Shown: positions 13,232 through 13,272 of the stretch, in pieces
Numbering within the stretch: the first letter of the stretch is position 1
How the letters are laid out: the number at the start of each line of letters is the position of its first letter
NCBI GenBank assembly: GCA_013044465.1
Contig: JABEUL010000040.1
Location: 1 to 13,272, forward strand
DNA: 13,272 nt
From: Acidimicrobiales bacterium
GTDB taxonomy: Bacteria > Actinomycetota > Acidimicrobiia > Acidimicrobiales > JABEUL01
Reading direction: 5' to 3'
The notes under the pieces: generated by a model
Database searches by the model: none
Told to the model about the DNA's origin: nothing
The model's input: only the letters and a program-made list of their open reading frames with translations
Program-made: the position numbers and the translations under genes

Positions 13232-13272
13232 AGCTGCCGACGAGAATCGAACTCGCATTCTCAGCTTGGGAA
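13232..13272 (-). tRNA. tRNA-Gly(CCC), 3' part, cut by the window edge
   Basis: On the minus strand the right edge begins with the anticodon loop TTCCCAA (anticodon CCC, Gly; complement of 13268-13270). Then come anticodon stem GCTGA, the variable region, T-stem GCGAG, loop TTCGATT, CTCGT, and the acceptor strand CGGCAGC with discriminator T at 13232. No CCA is encoded. The 5' half lies outside the window, so I cannot tell whether the gene is whole, but the visible arms are well formed and typical. Confidence 0.85.

Noticed and set aside
13040..13258. 72-codon minus-strand open frame upstream of the sigma factor
   Set aside because: It runs over the tRNA-Gly 3' half and has no recognisable motif or ribosome binding site.
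1..13272. CRISPR array, rRNA genes, replication origin, intact integrase
   Set aside because: I saw no regularly spaced repeats, no rRNA-like sequence, no iteron or DnaA-box cluster, and no tyrosine or serine recombinase motifs on either strand.

Overview
The window looks like an accessory stretch of a low-GC actinobacterial chromosome, plausibly class Acidimicrobiia. This is inferred from the protein families (cysteine-paired WSxDGG-type propeller repeats, actinobacterial VDTR surface repeats, an actinobacterial-style MazF and Phd/VapB antitoxin, an ECF sigma factor next to a Ser/Thr-linker membrane regulator), not from a marker gene. Base composition looks like the low-to-mid 40s percent GC by eye.

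Layout, left to right. Positions 2-172 hold the end of an unrecognised gene. A giant secreted protein (390-4550, +) has 14 cysteine-paired propeller units, then an Fn3 domain, two IPT/TIG domains and three VDTR repeats. A minus-strand membrane protein built of two copies of one extracytoplasmic domain (4933-6141) appears to have lost its N-terminus. It abuts, tail to broken head, a mazF toxin gene that has lost its 5' end (6133-6429, +). A hairpin-rich intergenic stretch with a candidate promoter follows, then a duplicated-domain lipoprotein (7003-8577, +).

From about 8.6 to 11 kb the DNA is a scrap yard. It holds a vapBC toxin-antitoxin operon broken by two frameshifts and a stop codon (9020-9688), the 3' half of a tRNA-Glu (10092-10137, -) that looks like an attachment-site scar, and the start of an IS3-type OrfA with stop codons (10494-10655, -). 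A degenerate copy of the tRNA-Glu 3' end lies near 6787, in the same orientation.

The right end is a translationally coupled pair on the minus strand: an ECF sigma factor (12482-13039) and a one-pass membrane protein (11029-12492) whose outer domain has exactly seven cysteine-paired propeller units. A tRNA-Gly(CCC) runs off the right edge.

The main biological idea is that the sigma factor's membrane partner carries outside the cell a seven-unit version of the propeller that the giant secreted protein carries as 14 units (two sevens). This suggests a surface-sensing regulator built from the same module as a secreted surface protein. Everything between them reads as repeated integration and decay: two broken toxin-antitoxin loci, an IS remnant and a tRNA scar.
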